Shown here in pieces: positions 52,509 to 63,146 of a stretch of DNA of 64,000 nucleotides. The stretch comes from Mycolicibacterium phocaicum. Its GTDB lineage: Bacteria > Actinomycetota > Actinomycetes > Mycobacteriales > Mycobacteriaceae. The notes below the pieces were generated by a model, which saw only the letters and a program-made list of their open reading frames with translations, was not told the DNA's origin and ran no database searches. A program made the position numbers and the translations under genes. The stretch is taken from the NCBI RefSeq assembly GCF_010731115.1, contig NZ_AP022616.1, forward strand, positions 930,001 to 994,000, given 5' to 3'. How positions within the stretch are numbered: the first letter of the stretch is position 1; each line of letters begins with the position of its first letter.

Positions 52509-53924
52509 ATGGCCACCGACCGCACCACCATCCGCACCGCCTACGCGGCCCTGGCGGATGCCCTCGCGGCGGTCAACAGCCTCGACTACACCGGACTGCC
52601 CATCGAGGTCCTACTGGAGCTGCAATCCCAGCGCGAAACCCTCAAATGCTCCGCCGAGGCGGTCGATCACCAGATTCTGGCCGCCGCCCAAACCCAGGCC
52701 ACCGCCAAAGAGATCGGCGCCAAGGATTGGCCTGAGGTGCTGCATGTGCGGTTGCGGATCAGCCGCGAAGAAGCCCGCCGCCGGGTCCGCGACACGGATA
52801 ATTTGGGCCCGCGCTCGGCCATCACGGGCGAACCGTTGGGACCGGTGTGGGAACTGGTGGCCGCCGCGCTGGCCGAAGGTGCGATCAACAGTGAGCACGT
52901 ACAGGTCATCACCTGGTTTTTCCAGAAGCTGCCGCTGTGGGCGGCCGACCCGATCACCCTCGCCCAGTGCGAGACCGACCTGGTGGCCGACGCGAGAGTC
53001 AAGACGCCCGAGGACCTCCGCAAAGTCGCAGCGGACCTGTTGTACCGGCTCGATCAGGACGGCCCCGAACCCGACGACACCGAACCCGACCCGAAACGCT
53101 CGTTCGTCATGGGCAAGCAGCGACCCGACGGCCGCACCGACGTCACCGCCCAACTCGACCCGGAAGGCCGGGCCTACTGGCAGGCACTGTTCGACAAGTA
53201 CGCCGCCCCAGGCATGTGCAACCCCGCCGACGAGGTGCCGTGCCTGTCGGGGACACCCACCCAAGAACAAATCGATGCAGATACCCGCACCCTGGCCCAA
53301 CGCCAATACGACGCGTTCAAAATGGTCGGGCGAATGATGCTGGCCTCATCCAGCGGGGTGCACAACGGGTTCCCCGTCGGGGTAGTCGCCACCTGCACCG
53401 TCACCGACCTGGAAAAACGTGCCGGGATGGCTGCGACCCACACCGGGACGAAGCTGCCGGTGAAGGATTTGGTGCGGATGGCCGCACAAGGGTCGGACAA
53501 CTACCTCGCCGTCTTCGACGACCACACCGGCCAACCGCTCTATTTGGGTCGGGCGGCGCGCACCGCCAGCACCGCACAACGGCTGGCCCTGTTCGCCCGC
53601 GACCTGGGCTGCACCCGCCCCAACTGCACCGCCCCCGCCTCGCGCTCCCAGGCCCATCACGTCAACACCAACTGGCGTGATGACGGCCCCACCGACATCA
53701 CCAACCTCACCCTGGCCTGCGGACCCGACAACCGCCTCGCCGACACCGGCGGCTGGACCACCACCATGGGCCCCGACGGCCGCACCCACTGGACCCCACC
53801 ACCACTCTTAGACGTCGGCCAACCCCGAACCAACCACTACCACCACCCCACGCTCTACCGCACAGAGCGCGGCGGAGACGCCGACAGCGACAGCGATGGC
53901 GAAAGCGACAGTCCCACAGGATGA
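52509..53924 (+). CDS. DUF222 / HNH endonuclease protein (13E12 family)
   Basis: A 471-residue protein of the REP13E12 type found in multiple copies in mycobacteria. DUF222 covers about residues 30-330. An HNH nuclease motif follows in LGCTRPNCTAPASRSQAHHVNTNW and ITNLTLACGPDNR, with the cysteines of a zinc-finger HNH. The tail is low-complexity (GDADSDSDGESDSPTG). Some 13E12 copies in M. tuberculosis are LexA-regulated; here the SOS box is perfect. The ATG at 52509 is fixed by the promoter spacing. Biological role unknown. Confidence 0.92.
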   Translation: MATDRTTIRTAYAALADALAAVNSLDYTGLPIEVLLELQSQRETLKCSAEAVDHQILAAAQTQATAKEIGAKDWPEVLHVRLRISREEARRRVRDTDNLGPRSAITGEPLGPVWELVAAALAEGAINSEHVQVITWFFQKLPLWAADPITLAQCETDLVADARVKTPEDLRKVAADLLYRLDQDGPEPDDTEPDPKRSFVMGKQRPDGRTDVTAQLDPEGRAYWQALFDKYAAPGMCNPADEVPCLSGTPTQEQIDADTRTLAQRQYDAFKMVGRMMLASSSGVHNGFPVGVVATCTVTDLEKRAGMAATHTGTKLPVKDLVRMAAQGSDNYLAVFDDHTGQPLYLGRAARTASTAQRLALFARDLGCTRPNCTAPASRSQAHHVNTNWRDDGPTDITNLTLACGPDNRLADTGGWTTTMGPDGRTHWTPPPLLDVGQPRTNHYHHPTLYRTERGGDADSDSDGESDSPTG

Positions 53925-54012
53925 TCCGGCACTCCGATGCGGCGAGCCAGCTTCATCGGCGATGCCCGATGGGCGGATGCCGTCGGTGGCCATGCGAATC
54001 GGTGCGGCCGGC

Positions 54013-54210
54013 CTAGAACGGAAGCCCGGGATCCGAGGGCGGCGCGTCGGGGGTCGTCGTGGTCCTGTAGTCGTAGTGAAGGGTCCCGCCCACAATTGGG
54101 GATTCCGTGTTGCAACCGCCGAAAATGCCCGTGGCGGCCACCTTGCGATGTCCGCGGAAGTCGAACGCATGTAAGGCATTTCCTAGACATTGGCCGTCGT
54201 TGCAGGGCCG
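54013..54210 (-). pseudogene. Coding-like remnant in frame after the ppc stop
   Basis: Directly after the ppc TAG the same frame stays open for 65 codons to a TAG at 54013. It reads like a real protein end: CNDGQCLGNALHAFDFRG, IFGGCNTESPIVGGTLHYDY, and a Pro/Asp-rich ending PDAPPSDPGLPF. Four cysteines are present. No credible start codon or ribosome-binding site was found, apart from a GTG at the middle, so it looks like the 3' fragment of a lost gene. The remaining gap to the HNH gene (53925-54012) holds nothing I recognise. Confidence 0.4.
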
Positions 54211-57018
54211 CTACCCGCTGTTGCGCAGTGCGGTGGCCAACCCACTCATGGTCAGGAGGATGCCGCGCTGCACGAGTTCGTCTTCGTCACCGGAGCGGTA
54301 ACGGCGCAGCAACTCGACCTGGAGATGGTTCAGCGGCTCCAGGTACGGGAACCGGTTGAACACCGACCGGGCCAGTGCCGGGTTGTCGGCCAGCAGGTCG
54401 TCGTGCCCGGTGATGAGGGCGTGCATCCGGATGGTGCGCTCATGTTCGGCAGCGATCTTGTCGAACACCCGGTGGCGCAGCGCCTCGTCATCCACGAGCT
54501 CTGAATACCGCGCCGCCAGACCGAGATCCGACTTGGCCAGCACCTGCGCCATGTTGGACAGCACCGTCCGGAAGAACGGCCACTTCGCGTACAGGTCCTG
54601 CAGGACCTGGAGGCCACCTTCGGTGTTGTCGATGAACTCCTCGAACGCGGTCCCAGTGCCGTACCAGCCGGGCAGCATGACGCGCGACTGGCTCCAGGCC
54701 AGCACCCACGGGATGGCCCGCAGATCGGCGATCGAGGTGGTCGGCTTGCGCGATGTCGGGCGGCTCCCGATGTTGAGCGCACCGATCTCGCTGACGGGAG
54801 TCGATGCCTTGAAGTACTCGACGAATCCCGGTGTCTCGTGCACCAAGTCGCTGTACGCCCGTTGTGCGCGGGCGGCCAGGTCGTCCAGTACGTCGTAGGC
54901 GGGTGCGGCGGCGTCGCCGAGCCCTTCGACGTCGAGCAGAGTCGATTCGAGGGTCGCGGCCAGCAGGGTCTCCAGATTGCGATGTGCCGCATGCGGTTCG
55001 GCGTACTTGGCCGCGATCACCTCCCCCTGCTCGGTGATCCGCAGCGAGCCCCTGACCGCGCCGGGCGGCTGCGCGAGAATCGCGTCGTAGCTCGGGCCGC
55101 CACCGCGGCCGACGGTGCCACCGCGGCCATGGAACAGCCGCAACCGGATTCCGGTCTTGCGGGCCGATTCCACGAGATCGAGTTCGGCCCGGTACAGCGC
55201 CCAGTTGGCCGCCAGGTAGCCGCCGTCCTTGTTCGAGTCGGAGTAGCCGAGCATGACCTCCTGCTGCTCGCCCCGCGCGGTGACGATGGACCGGTACAGC
55301 GGAATGGCAAGGGCCGCTCCCAGAATCGCCGATCCGCGTTGCAGGTCGTCGATGGTCTCGAACAGCGGCACGATGCCGACCGGGCTGTAGGGCTCGGGTC
55401 CGGCGGCGTCGAGCAGGCCGGCTTCTTTGAGCAGCACCCCGGCTTCGAGCAGATCCGACACCGACTGACACATCGAGATGATGTAGTTGGGCACGGCCTG
55501 CGGCCCGAAGACCGCGACCGCTCGGGCCGCCGCGGCGACGATGTCCAGTTCCTTGCGAGCCAGTTCCGACAGCTGCGCTTCGCGGCCCACCAACGGCCGG
55601 CGCGTGGACAACTCCGCGACCAGGACGGCGACGCGTTCATCTTCCGGCAATGATGCGTAGTCGGGGTGTACCCCGGCCCACGCCAGCAGCTCGGCCACCA
55701 CCTGCTCGTGCACTTCGGAGTTCTGCCGAAGGTCCAGCCCACAGAGGTGGAAACCGAAGACCCGCACCGACTCTCGCAACCGGGCCAGCCGGTCGTCGGC
55801 CAGCACGCTGGTGCCACCGGCGCGCAACGACGCGTCGATGACGTCCAGGTCGGCGAGCAACTCGGCCGGCGCGGTGTACTGCAGCAGGCCGAGCTCCAGC
55901 TCGTGCTCGGGTTGCCGGTCGAGGATCTCGGCGGCGGTGGCCGTCAGGCGCGCGCGGATCACGTGCAGCGCCTGGCGGTACGGTTCGTCGGCGTGCGTCG
56001 GCTCGGGATGCTGGTCGGCCAGCGCCTGCAGCGCATCGCTGACCCGCACCAGCCGCGCCGACATCGACAATTCGTGTTCCAGCGCAAGGAGTTCGGCGAA
56101 GTACCGGTCGAACGCGGTGTAGGCCGCGCTGCCGGTCGCCAGGCGCACCACGTCGGCGGTGACGTTGGGGTTGCCGTCGCGGTCACCGCCGATCCACGAG
56201 CCGGGCCGCAGGATCGGCGTCTCCAGCAGTGGCTCACCCGGCCAGCGGGCCTGCAGCGCGCCGCGCACCTCCGCGTTGACGCGCGGGATGACGTCGAAGA
56301 ACGCGGCCGGGTAGTAGCGCAGCCCGGTGGCGATCTCGTCTTGAATCTTCAACCGCGACAAGCGGATCAGCGCGGTCTGCCACAGGGTGAGGATGTGCCG
56401 GCGCAGCTCGGTCTCGAGGTCGCGGCCGTCGCGCGTCAGGCTGTGCCCGTGCAACCGCAGCCGCATCAGTTCGGTGATCCGGTTCTGGGTGTCGAAGATG
56501 GTGCGCCGCCGGGTTTCGGTGGGGTGGGCGGTGATCACCGGCGAGACCAGCGCACCGCGCAGCGCATCGGCGACCGCCGCCCCGTCCAATCCCCCGGCTT
56601 CGTCCAGCTTGCGGTACGTCGCGGCTAGGCTGCTGTCCTGCGGTGGCTCGCCCGCCGCCACGTGCACCGCACGCCGTCGTTCCCGGTGGATGTCCTCGGC
56701 GACGTTGGCCAGCAGCGCGAAATGCGTGAACGCCCGGATCACCGGGATGGCCTGGTGAATGTCGATACCGGCGAACAACGCCGCCAGCTCTGCCCGGTCA
56801 ATCTCGGAGCGACGCACCCGGAAGGATTCCACCCGCGCGCGTTCCACGAGATCGAAGACCGCGTCACCGTTCTGCTCGCGCACCGTGTCGCCGAGAATGG
56901 CGCCGAGCAACCGGATGTCTTCGCGCATCGGTTCGGTGGCCTCACGGCCCAGTTCGGTGCGCTGAACCGATCCGATCGGCAGCAGTGTGGTGTCAGGAGC
57001 GTTCGGAACGTCTGCCAT
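54211..57018 (-). CDS. ppc: Phosphoenolpyruvate carboxylase
   Basis: Carboxylates PEP to oxaloacetate, refilling the TCA cycle. The 935-residue protein has catalytic His165 in [44 protein letters not shown], the mobile loop [18 protein letters not shown] and the C-terminal QVELLRRYR...[13 protein letters not shown]. The ATG at 57018 is preferred because GATACT lies six bases before it (leaderless-like); a GTG one codon earlier is in frame. M. tuberculosis lacks this gene; in corynebacteria it stands in the same gap-pgk-tpi-ppc-secG neighbourhood. Confidence 0.97.
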   Translation of the reverse strand: MADVPNAPDTTLLPIGSVQRTELGREATEPMREDIRLLGAILGDTVREQNGDAVFDLVERARVESFRVRRSEIDRAELAALFAGIDIHQAIPVIRAFTHFALLANVAEDIHRERRRAVHVAAGEPPQDSSLAATYRKLDEAGGLDGAAVADALRGALVSPVITAHPTETRRRTIFDTQNRITELMRLRLHGHSLTRDGRDLETELRRHILTLWQTALIRLSRLKIQDEIATGLRYYPAAFFDVIPRVNAEVRGALQARWPGEPLLETPILRPGSWIGGDRDGNPNVTADVVRLATGSAAYTAFDRYFAELLALEHELSMSARLVRVSDALQALADQHPEPTHADEPYRQALHVIRARLTATAAEILDRQPEHELELGLLQYTAPAELLADLDVIDASLRAGGTSVLADDRLARLRESVRVFGFHLCGLDLRQNSEVHEQVVAELLAWAGVHPDYASLPEDERVAVLVAELSTRRPLVGREAQLSELARKELDIVAAAARAVAVFGPQAVPNYIISMCQSVSDLLEAGVLLKEAGLLDAAGPEPYSPVGIVPLFETIDDLQRGSAILGAALAIPLYRSIVTARGEQQEVMLGYSDSNKDGGYLAANWALYRAELDLVESARKTGIRLRLFHGRGGTVGRGGGPSYDAILAQPPGAVRGSLRITEQGEVIAAKYAEPHAAHRNLETLLAATLESTLLDVEGLGDAAAPAYDVLDDLAARAQRAYSDLVHETPGFVEYFKASTPVSEIGALNIGSRPTSRKPTTSIADLRAIPWVLAWSQSRVMLPGWYGTGTAFEEFIDNTEGGLQVLQDLYAKWPFFRTVLSNMAQVLAKSDLGLAARYSELVDDEALRHRVFDKIAAEHERTIRMHALITGHDDLLADNPALARSVFNRFPYLEPLNHLQVELLRRYRSGDEDELVQRGILLTMSGLATALRNSG

Positions 57019-57072
57019 CACCCAAGTATCGACGGCAGCGGCCGCTCGCGCAGGGCAGGCGGTTCGGCACGG

Positions 57073-57438
57073 TCACGGCGGACCGACCGGGACGATCGGC
57101 GGCGACGACGTGGTGGGCGTGGCAGGCGCGCTCGCACGCGACGTCGTGGTCGATGGTTTCTGCCCGTCGGGCACCACAATTGGATTCGCATCGCCGGCGT
57201 CGCCGCTACTACCGCCACTGTCCGAGTCGACGTTCGGCGGCCAATCCACCGACGTCGGCGGCCACGCCTTCGCCGACGAGCTGCCGCCACCCGGTGGCGC
57301 GCAACCGGACCCGGCGCCGAAGTCCCCCGCGCCGGTGCAGTCGGCCGCGGCGACCGGTGCGAAGACCAGGAACCAGGCCGACGCCGCGACGCCGACCACC
57401 GCGGCCCGGATTCTCACCGGCATTCGTACGCCGCTCAT
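57073..57438 (-). CDS. Small secreted proline/serine-rich protein
   Basis: A 121-residue protein with a signal peptide (VRIRAAVVGVAASAWFLVFA, cleavage after VAAA near residue 32). The mature part is low-complexity, rich in Pro, Ser, Gly and Asp, with two cysteines in ADCTGAGDFGAGSGC close to its start that may form a disulfide. It has no known domain. The ATG overlaps the stop of the MspA-like gene (ATGA), so the two are co-translated; a role with the porin-like protein is inferred. Confidence 0.7.
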   Translation of the reverse strand: MSGVRMPVRIRAAVVGVAASAWFLVFAPVAAADCTGAGDFGAGSGCAPPGGGSSSAKAWPPTSVDWPPNVDSDSGGSSGDAGDANPIVVPDGQKPSTTTSRASAPATPTTSSPPIVPVGPP

Positions 57439-58076
57439 AGCTGCAGGATGTCCCCGTAGGCGTTCACGCTGTCGTCGTTCCTGTCGGTGTCGATGGTCAC
57501 CGTCGAGAAGAACCGGATGGCCACCGCCCCGCCGCAGGCGTCGACCTTGACGTGGGCGTCGTGCACGGTGATGCCGCCGGTACGGCCCTTCAGCGCTTTC
57601 TTGCCCAGCACCACGTTGGTGATCGTGCCCGGCAGCAGGTTCACCGAGACGTTGCCTTCCAGATCGGCATAGGGGCCGATGGCATTCAGCACGTTTCCGC
57701 TGAAACCCGGGTTGATGCCGATGTCGGCGTCGCCGCCGACGCTGGCGCCCTCACTGAGATCGACTTGGCAGCCGAGCTGCAGGCCGACGATCAGCGTCCC
57801 GTTGTTGACCGCCGACGAGCCGCTGCCGTCGATCGACGCCTCGGCCCGGCCGGTGACGAAACCTTCTCGCGTGAAAGCCGTCGCAGCCATGTTCGGGACC
57901 GAGTTGACGGTCATCTGGGTGAGCGAAACCCCAAGGCGCCAACCGTCTTCGGTGTTGACGGCCTGCCGGACGTCGGCGACCGGGAGTGGATCGGCCGCCG
58001 CCATACCCGGGGCCACGCCACCGGCCGCGCAGAGCAGCACCACCGCGCCTGCGCCGATACGAAGAAGATGCACCAC
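57435..58076 (-). CDS. MspA-family porin-like protein
   Basis: A 213-residue exported protein resembling the MspA family of outer-membrane porins. A signal peptide ends at AAADP (about residue 29). The beta-rich mature part contains REGFVTGRAEASIDG, LIVGLQLGCQVDL and the MspA-like C-terminal block VHDAHVKVDACGGAVAIRFF. The end NAYGDILQL is like MspA's C-terminus. A cysteine pair (CQVD and ACGG), not found in MspA itself, suggests a disulfide. GTG start at 58076 with TACGCT six bases upstream (leaderless). Whether it forms a pore is not shown by sequence. Confidence 0.85.
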   Translation of the reverse strand: MVHLLRIGAGAVVLLCAAGGVAPGMAAADPLPVADVRQAVNTEDGWRLGVSLTQMTVNSVPNMAATAFTREGFVTGRAEASIDGSGSSAVNNGTLIVGLQLGCQVDLSEGASVGGDADIGINPGFSGNVLNAIGPYADLEGNVSVNLLPGTITNVVLGKKALKGRTGGITVHDAHVKVDACGGAVAIRFFSTVTIDTDRNDDSVNAYGDILQL

Positions 58077-58082
58077 GCGGCG

Positions 58083-58088
58083 AGCGTA
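58083..58088 (-). promoter_or_regulatory. -10 element of the leaderless MspA-like gene
   Basis: TACGCT on the minus strand ends six bases before the GTG at 58076; no ribosome-binding site is present. Confidence 0.5.
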
Positions 58089-58167
58089 GGTGCCGGCGCT
58101 AAGTGCGCCCTGTCATCGACATAAGCGCCGGCCCAGCGAACGCTGGGTACTTGCTGTCAGACAAACA

Positions 58168-58200
58168 GAACCGGCCACGCCTGACAGGCGTGGCCGGTTC
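58168..58200 (-). terminator. Terminator-like hairpin after secG
   Basis: A perfect 14-bp stem (GAACCGGCCACGCC at 58168-58181 and its complement at 58187-58200) with a 5-base loop lies 13 bases past the secG stop. It separates secG from the MspA-like transcription unit. No U-tract follows. Confidence 0.75.
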
Positions 58201-58213
58201 GTGAAGTCCGAGG

Positions 58214-58450
58214 CTAGGCGCCGTACTTGATCTGCAGCGCGATGCCGATGATCGACACCAGCCAGATGCCGGTGATGAAGTACGTCAGCCGGTCGAGGTT
58301 CTTCTCGACCACGGTGGAGCCCGACAGGCTGGACTGCACACCGCCGCCGAACAGCGTCGACAGACCGCCACCCTTGGCCCGGTGGAGCAACACCAGCAAC
58401 ACAACCAACACACTGGTGATGATCAACGTGATCTGCAGGGCCAAAATCAT
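58214..58450 (-). CDS. secG: Protein translocase subunit SecG
   Basis: The small subunit of SecYEG, 78 residues with two transmembrane helices (LQITLIITSVLVVLLVLLH and LTYFITGIWLVSIIGIAL) separated by the cytosolic loop RAKGGGLSTLFGGGVQ, typical of SecG. Same place as Rv1440. A strong hairpin follows. Confidence 0.96.
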   Translation of the reverse strand: MILALQITLIITSVLVVLLVLLHRAKGGGLSTLFGGGVQSSLSGSTVVEKNLDRLTYFITGIWLVSIIGIALQIKYGA

Positions 58451-58610
58451 GAGCCACAGCTTACCGGGTGGAGCGCCGTCACCCGGCCGCGGTCCGCCGT
58501 CGCGTCGTCGCCGTCACCACAATTGCGTTGCTGATTCGGCCGCAGCGGGCGCGGCGACGGCGCACCATGGACAGATCAACATCCACTACTCGGCCTGTTT
58601 GGAGGCCAAC

Positions 58611-58928
58611 ATGTCCGTCGTGAAACTTGCTTCAGCCACTTTGCTGGCTGCCGCATTGGCCGTCACCACGGCCCCGGTGTCGATCGCCGCGCCCAGCGAC
58701 GACACCTGGGACATCGAGGCGTACGACAACTGCATGAAGAAGACCGTCCGGAATGCCGACCTGTGCTGCATCGAGTCCGGCGGCATCCCTGGCATGGATC
58801 CGGAGACAGGCTGCCACGCACCGCCCGCCAAGGCGGCGGACGCCCCGTTGACCACCACGAGCCGACCACTGCCCGGAGGAATCAACAGGGGCAACCTGCC
58901 CACCATGGTGCTGGAGCCGGCGAACTAG
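58611..58928 (+). CDS. Small secreted protein with conserved cysteines
   Basis: A 105-residue protein with a signal peptide (LASATLLAAALAVTTAPVS, cleaved near residue 23). Four cysteines lie in the mature part (DNCMKK, DLCCIESGG, TGCHAPP), which could form two disulfides, then a Pro/Thr-rich tail. Function unknown. GGAGG precedes the ATG at 58611. It is a single plus-strand gene wedged between secG and tpiA; the stop is four bases from the convergent tpiA end. Confidence 0.8.
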   Translation: MSVVKLASATLLAAALAVTTAPVSIAAPSDDTWDIEAYDNCMKKTVRNADLCCIESGGIPGMDPETGCHAPPAKAADAPLTTTSRPLPGGINRGNLPTMVLEPAN

Positions 58929-58932
58929 CCCG

Positions 58933-59718
<786 letters not shown>

Positions 59719-59721
59719 GTT

Positions 59722-60948
59722 CTACGACCCCAGCACTTCGATGCCCGGGAGGGTCTTGCCCTCGAGGTACTCCAGCGACGCGCCGCCACCGGTCGAGATG
59801 TGCGAGAAGCCGTCCTCGGCCAGTTCGAGCTGGCGTACCGCGGCAGCCGAATCGCCGCCACCGACGACGCTGAACGCGCCCTTGGACGTTGCGGTGATGA
59901 TGGCCTCGGCGACGCCCTTGGTGCCGTCGGCGAACGCCGGGAACTCGAAGACACCCATCGGGCCGTTCCAGAACACGGTCTTGGCGTTGGACAGCAGCGC
60001 CGTGAAGCGCTTGACCGACTCGGGGCCGATGTCCAGGCCCATCTTGCCGTCCGGGATGCGGTCCGAAGCCACGGTCTCCGGTTCGGCGTCGGCGGCGAAC
60101 TTGTCCGCCACCACGATGTCGACAGGGAGGTGGATGACGTCGGCGTAGGTGTCCAGCAGCCGCTTACAGGTGTCGATCATCTCCTCCTGCAGCAGCGAGG
60201 TACCGACCGAAAGCCCTTGGGCCGCAAGGAAAGTGAAGCACATGCCGCCGCCGATGACGATGCTGTCGGCCTTGGTGGCGAGATTCTCGATCACCGCGAG
60301 CTTGTCGGATACCTTGGAGCCGCCGAGCACGACGGCGTAGGGCCGCTCGGTCGAGCTGGTCAGCTGCTCGAGCACCTTGACCTCGGTGGCCACCAACGTG
60401 CCGGCGTAGTGCGGCAGGATCTTCGCGACGTCGTACACCGACGCCTGCTTGCGGTGCACGACGCCGAAGCCGTCGGAGACGAACGCGCCGGGCGAACCGT
60501 CGGGACCCTCGACCAGAGCCGCCAGCTCGCGGGCCAGGGCCGCGCGCTCGGCGTCGTCCTTGCTGGTCTCACGCGGGTCGAACCGGATGTTCTCCAGCAG
60601 CAACACGTCACCGTCGGTCAGACCCTCGGCGCGGGCGAGCGCATCGGTGCCGACGACGTCACCGGCGAGCTGGACGTGCCGGCCCAGCTTCTCCCCCAGC
60701 GCGGCGGCGACCGGCGCGAGCGAGAACTTGGCGTCCGGTCCACCCTTCGGGCGGCCGAGGTGCGCGGTGATGACGACCTTGGCGCCGGCATCGGCCAGCG
60801 CGGCCAGCGTCGGGACCGACGCGATGATCCGGCCCGGGTCGGTGATGTTGCCGTTCTCGTCGAGCGGGACGTTCAGGTCGGAGCGGACCAGGACGCCCCG
60901 CCCCTCTACGCCTTCGGCCAACAGCTCATCGAGGGTCTTGATGCTCAT
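59722..60948 (-). CDS. pgk: Phosphoglycerate kinase
   Basis: Makes ATP from 1,3-bisphosphoglycerate; 408 residues. The substrate-binding [13 protein letters not shown] and [10 protein letters not shown] and the C-terminal [17 protein letters not shown], followed by [15 protein letters not shown], are conserved. ATG at 60948, 24 bases after gap. Confidence 0.98.
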   Translation of the reverse strand: MSIKTLDELLAEGVEGRGVLVRSDLNVPLDENGNITDPGRIIASVPTLAALADAGAKVVITAHLGRPKGGPDAKFSLAPVAAALGEKLGRHVQLAGDVVGTDALARAEGLTDGDVLLLENIRFDPRETSKDDAERAALARELAALVEGPDGSPGAFVSDGFGVVHRKQASVYDVAKILPHYAGTLVATEVKVLEQLTSSTERPYAVVLGGSKVSDKLAVIENLATKADSIVIGGGMCFTFLAAQGLSVGTSLLQEEMIDTCKRLLDTYADVIHLPVDIVVADKFAADAEPETVASDRIPDGKMGLDIGPESVKRFTALLSNAKTVFWNGPMGVFEFPAFADGTKGVAEAIITATSKGAFSVVGGGDSAAAVRQLELAEDGFSHISTGGGASLEYLEGKTLPGIEVLGS

Positions 60949-60972
60949 ACCTGTCTTTCTCTTACGTGCCGT

Positions 60973-62025
<1,053 letters not shown>

Positions 62026-62046
62026 TCATGCGGTGAATCCTCAGCC

Positions 62047-62071
62047 AGCCTAGTGCGGTGAGGAACCTCAC
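62047..62071 (-). promoter_or_regulatory. gap promoter with a palindrome beside the -10
   Basis: TAGGCT (62047-62052, minus strand) is a likely -10, about 55 bases before gap. Five bases upstream of it lies the palindrome GTGAGG-AA-CCTCAC (62058-62071), in the spacer region where a repressor would block polymerase. Confidence 0.45.
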
Positions 62072-62124
62072 GTGCGGTACCGGACCCGCGCCCAGCGAGT
62101 CGGAGATGTCCTACCGTCCCGAGC

Positions 62125-63087
62125 TCAGTTGAGCCTTCGCGGAAGCAGCCGGTACCGGGTCCGTTCCGGATCGGCCTGGAACCAGTCGAGTGTCCCGCGG
62201 ATGCCGTCGTCCCAGCCGGTGGCCGTCAGGCCGGTGAGTTCACGAAACTTGCTGTCGTCCAAGACAAATGGCCGTTCGAATTGGTAGAGCAACTCGCCGC
62301 CTTCGCGGACCAGCGGAACGAAGGGACTCAGTAGTCGAACCGTTCTCGCCGTCATGCGCCTGACACCGGGCGTGGTACCGGCCTGCCGCCCGGCGATGGC
62401 AATCAAGGCGCGTCCGGTGGTCGGCGCGGCGACCGGAACGTGGAACACCTCGCCCCCGACACCGGCTCGCTGCCCGAGATCGGCCAGCGCCCTGCCGAAA
62501 TCGCCGATGTAGGTCGGGGTTATCGGCATGTCCGGGTCCCCCGGCCACACGGCACGCCGCCCTGTGAGTGCGGCGGCGAAGACGTTGGACGCAACGAGCG
62601 ACACCACCCGCGGACCGTAGAGCTCACCGGCGCGACCGATGACCGTCTCGGTCTGCCCCCGCATGTGCGCCGCGGAAATCATTTCGGCGACCAGCGCGCG
62701 CAGGGCCCCCTTGTAGGCCACCGGGCGGATCGGCGAGTCTTCCCGCATCGGGCCGTCGACCTTGCCGTACATCCAGGTGTCGTCCGCGTACACCAACCGG
62801 GCCCCGACGTAACCGGCCGCACTGATGAGCGACGTCGCCAGGTCCACATATGTGGGCAGCCACGCGTCCATGGGCGGCAGCGCGCAGTGGTAAATGGCGT
62901 CGGCGCCACCGCAGACCTCGATCATCTGCCCGGTGTCCGTCGCGTCGGCCGCGATCGCTTGGACTCCCGGCGGCGCGCCGCGCCCACTCCGGCTGACGGC
63001 CCGCACGGTGTGGCCCGCCGCCGATAGTTCGGTGCACACCACCGAGCCGGCGGCTCCATTTGCTCCTACGACAACGTGAATACCCAT
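62125..63087 (-). CDS. NAD(P)-dependent epimerase/dehydratase family protein
   Basis: An extended short-chain dehydrogenase of 320 residues. The Rossmann motif GANGAAGSVV is at residues 9-18. The typical Tyr-x3-Lys is not obvious; the region ADDTWMYGKVDGPMREDSPI and the later VAYKGALRA stand in its place, so it may be an atypical or redox-silent member. Substrate unknown. It starts with ATG at 63087, close to a pair of mirrored operators shared with the divergent TetR gene, which probably controls it. Confidence 0.82.
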   Translation of the reverse strand: MGIHVVVGANGAAGSVVCTELSAAGHTVRAVSRSGRGAPPGVQAIAADATDTGQMIEVCGGADAIYHCALPPMDAWLPTYVDLATSLISAAGYVGARLVYADDTWMYGKVDGPMREDSPIRPVAYKGALRALVAEMISAAHMRGQTETVIGRAGELYGPRVVSLVASNVFAAALTGRRAVWPGDPDMPITPTYIGDFGRALADLGQRAGVGGEVFHVPVAAPTTGRALIAIAGRQAGTTPGVRRMTARTVRLLSPFVPLVREGGELLYQFERPFVLDDSKFRELTGLTATGWDDGIRGTLDWFQADPERTRYRLLPRRLN

Positions 63088-63096
63088 GTCCTCATC

Positions 63097-63135
63097 CTCT
63101 ACTTTTGTAGAGGATAGTACTCTACAAAAGTAGAG
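63097..63135. promoter_or_regulatory. Two mirrored TetR operators
   Basis: CTCTAC-TTTT-GTAGAG (63097-63112) and CTCTAC-AAAA-GTAGAG (63120-63135) are each perfect hyphenated palindromes and are reverse complements of one another across a 7-base spacer. They fill the 59-base region between the epimerase and TetR genes, overlapping both promoters. Confidence 0.8.
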
Positions 63136-63146
63136 AGGAGACGCGC

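Noticed and set aside
53808..54190. Minus-strand frames of 111-123 codons behind the HNH gene
   Set aside because: They overlap the HNH gene end or lack coding character; only the frame continuous with ppc looks protein-like.
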